A stretch of DNA of 6,940 nt from Bacteroidota bacterium. Lineage in GTDB: Bacteria > Bacteroidota > Bacteroidia > Bacteroidales > UBA1556. Positions 6,318-6,940 of this stretch are shown here, piece after piece. The DNA lies in assembly GCA_003648395.1 (NCBI GenBank), contig QMPB01000234.1, forward strand, positions 1 through 6,940, read 5' to 3'. Position numbers and translations under genes: made by a program. The notes below the pieces were generated by a model that was not told the origin of the DNA, ran no database searches, and worked only from the letters and a program-made list of their open reading frames with translations. Within the stretch, counting starts at the first letter, position 1, and every line of letters starts with the position of its first letter.

Positions 6318-6350
6318 ATTGATATTTTATGATTTTTTTAACTATATTTG
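6318..6350 (+). promoter_or_regulatory. Promoter of the divergent NifX-family gene
   Basis: ATTG at 6318-6321, a 21-bp spacer and TATATTTG at 6343-6350 fit the Bacteroidota consensus. The start site falls near 6356, about 18 bases before the ATG at 6374. The -7 box lies downstream of the earlier in-frame ATG at 6329, which argues against that start. Confidence 0.65.
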
Positions 6351-6373
6351 TCATAACTTTAAAAACTACGACT

Positions 6374-6793
6374 ATGAGCTTAGTATTTGCTTTTGCATTA
6401 AACAATGATAATCAGTTTGAAAACTGCCATTTTGGTGATTCCCATAAATTTGCTATTTATCATCAGAATGAAGAAAGAATTGAGTTTTTTACTGAAATAG
6501 ATAATATTTTCCGAAATGGGAAACATGGTGATAATCAGAAAGGTAATTCCATTATTAAATATCTAGAAAATCTAAATGTTAATATACTTGTTTCAAGAGA
6601 ATTTGGGAGAAATATTATTATGGTAAACAAACATTTTATACCAGTAATAATATCAAAAGAGAGTCCTGAAGAAGTAATAAAAGTACTGCAAGATAAACTT
6701 CATTGGATACTTGACGAATGGAATAGTTCTAACTCAGACTATAAGTTATTTAAAATAAAATCTAGTGTTCTGAAACTTCGGATTAAGGAATAA
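6374..6793 (+). CDS. Divergent NifX-family (COG1433-like) protein
   Basis: A 139-residue protein related to the NifX/MTH1175 fold. After the first strand (MSLVFAFALNND) comes ENCHFGDSHKF, matching the RFGRAEYF region of the other copy. Further on are KHGDNQKGNSIIKYL (the HG-loop region), VNILVSREFGRNI, and a final IPVIISKESPEEVIKVLQ helix region. A C-terminal extension of about 30 residues, rich in Trp, Ser and Lys, goes beyond the usual domain. The fold is likely, but identity with the 1474-1812 protein is low. ATG 6374 is chosen because it starts the first strand and the promoter lies within the longer opening from 6329. It is transcribed away from the operon from a shared regulatory region, so it may be a partner, a cluster sensor or a variant carrier. 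It ends 16 bases before the converging winged-helix gene. Confidence 0.78.
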   Translation: MSLVFAFALNNDNQFENCHFGDSHKFAIYHQNEERIEFFTEIDNIFRNGKHGDNQKGNSIIKYLENLNVNILVSREFGRNIIMVNKHFIPVIISKESPEEVIKVLQDKLHWILDEWNSSNSDYKLFKIKSSVLKLRIKE

Positions 6794-6809
6794 ATACTGA
6801 ACAGTAAAC

Positions 6810-6940
6810 TTATACCTTCATGTAAAATACTCCTCTATTTTGAACTTCCTTACGAATCATTCCGCTTTCTTCGAGAACACTAAGATATTTATTAATTTCA
6901 TTGATATGAATTCCCAGAATTAACCTTAGGTCATCTAAGG
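6810..6940 (-). CDS. Winged-helix DNA-binding regulator, C-terminal part only
   Basis: The - strand is open from the right window edge to a TAA at 6810-6812, giving 42 visible residues with no start in view. The stretch LDDLRLILGIHINEINKYL reads as helix-turn-recognition helix. SVLEESGMIRKEV is the following helix and turn, and NRGVFYMKV is a beta wing ending the protein. This pattern fits small winged-helix regulators (ArsR, FeoC-like or similar); the subfamily cannot be set from this part, and metal-ligand residues upstream are not visible. It converges on the NifX-family gene. Being close, it is a candidate regulator of the divergent promoter region, but that is inference. Confidence 0.7.
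   Translation of the reverse strand, partial: LDDLRLILGIHINEINKYLSVLEESGMIRKEVQNRGVFYMKV

Noticed and set aside
6329..6373. Longer start for the divergent NifX-family protein at 6329
   Set aside because: The promoter -7 box lies at 6343-6350, downstream of this ATG, and the family starts with the strand beginning at 6374.
1474..6793. Nitrogen-fixation (nif) gene cluster
   Set aside because: Only NifX-type domains are present; no nifH, nifD, nifK, nifE, nifN or nifB is seen, and COG1433 proteins are common in non-fixing anaerobes.

Overview
The window looks like a chromosomal segment of an AT-rich, probably anaerobic member of the Bacteroidota (Marinilabiliales/Bacteroidales-like). The basis is low GC, most start codons without a Shine-Dalgarno sequence, and three well-formed promoters of the Bacteroidota primary-sigma type (TTG/TTTG, a 20-21 bp spacer, then TAnnTTTG, twice followed by CAGT). 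Species cannot be read from the sequence.

Layout. (1) 1-1100 (+): 3' part of a calcineurin-like metallophosphoesterase gene that enters from the left edge. (2) 1101-1473: no protein gene, but an orphan rightward promoter (1205-1236), a stretch that folds on paper into a long rod of about 200 nt, and a perfect 11-bp hairpin at 1415-1440. Together these suggest an unannotated small RNA with 6S-like architecture. (3) 1474-6147 (-): a leftward set of six genes, in transcription order: a Gly/Phe/Arg-rich DUF5320-like protein, a Gly-rich cysteine-knuckle protein, two MinD-type ATPases each with an inserted 2x[4Fe-4S] ferredoxin domain, an old-yellow-enzyme/FadH-type flavo-iron-sulfur reductase, and a NifX/MTH1175-like cluster-binding protein. 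(4) 6148-6373: a compact divergent regulatory region with back-to-back promoters, a perfect 7-bp-arm palindrome, and an octamer repeat array in the leftward leader. (5) 6374-6793 (+): a second, divergent NifX-family protein. (6) 6810-6940 (-): the C-terminus of a winged-helix regulator that leaves the window on the right; it has no visible start codon here.

How the genes may work together. The pairing of COG1433 (NifX-like) proteins with two ferredoxin-containing MinD ATPases recalls the Desulfovibrio orp (orange protein) cluster and related archaeal/clostridial neighbourhoods. In those, the COG1433 protein carries a metal-sulfur cluster and the ATPases are its partners. By inference this operon assembles, carries or senses a metal-sulfur cofactor, with two low-complexity/coiled-coil proteins as possible scaffolds and a flavin/Fe-S reductase as a possible electron source. 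No nif structural genes are seen, so nitrogen fixation is not supported.

Most notable points: the candidate 6S-like RNA; the shared octamer arrays upstream of the first and last genes of the operon; the palindrome inside the leftward promoter; and the reductase, which appears to lack the FadH catalytic histidine.
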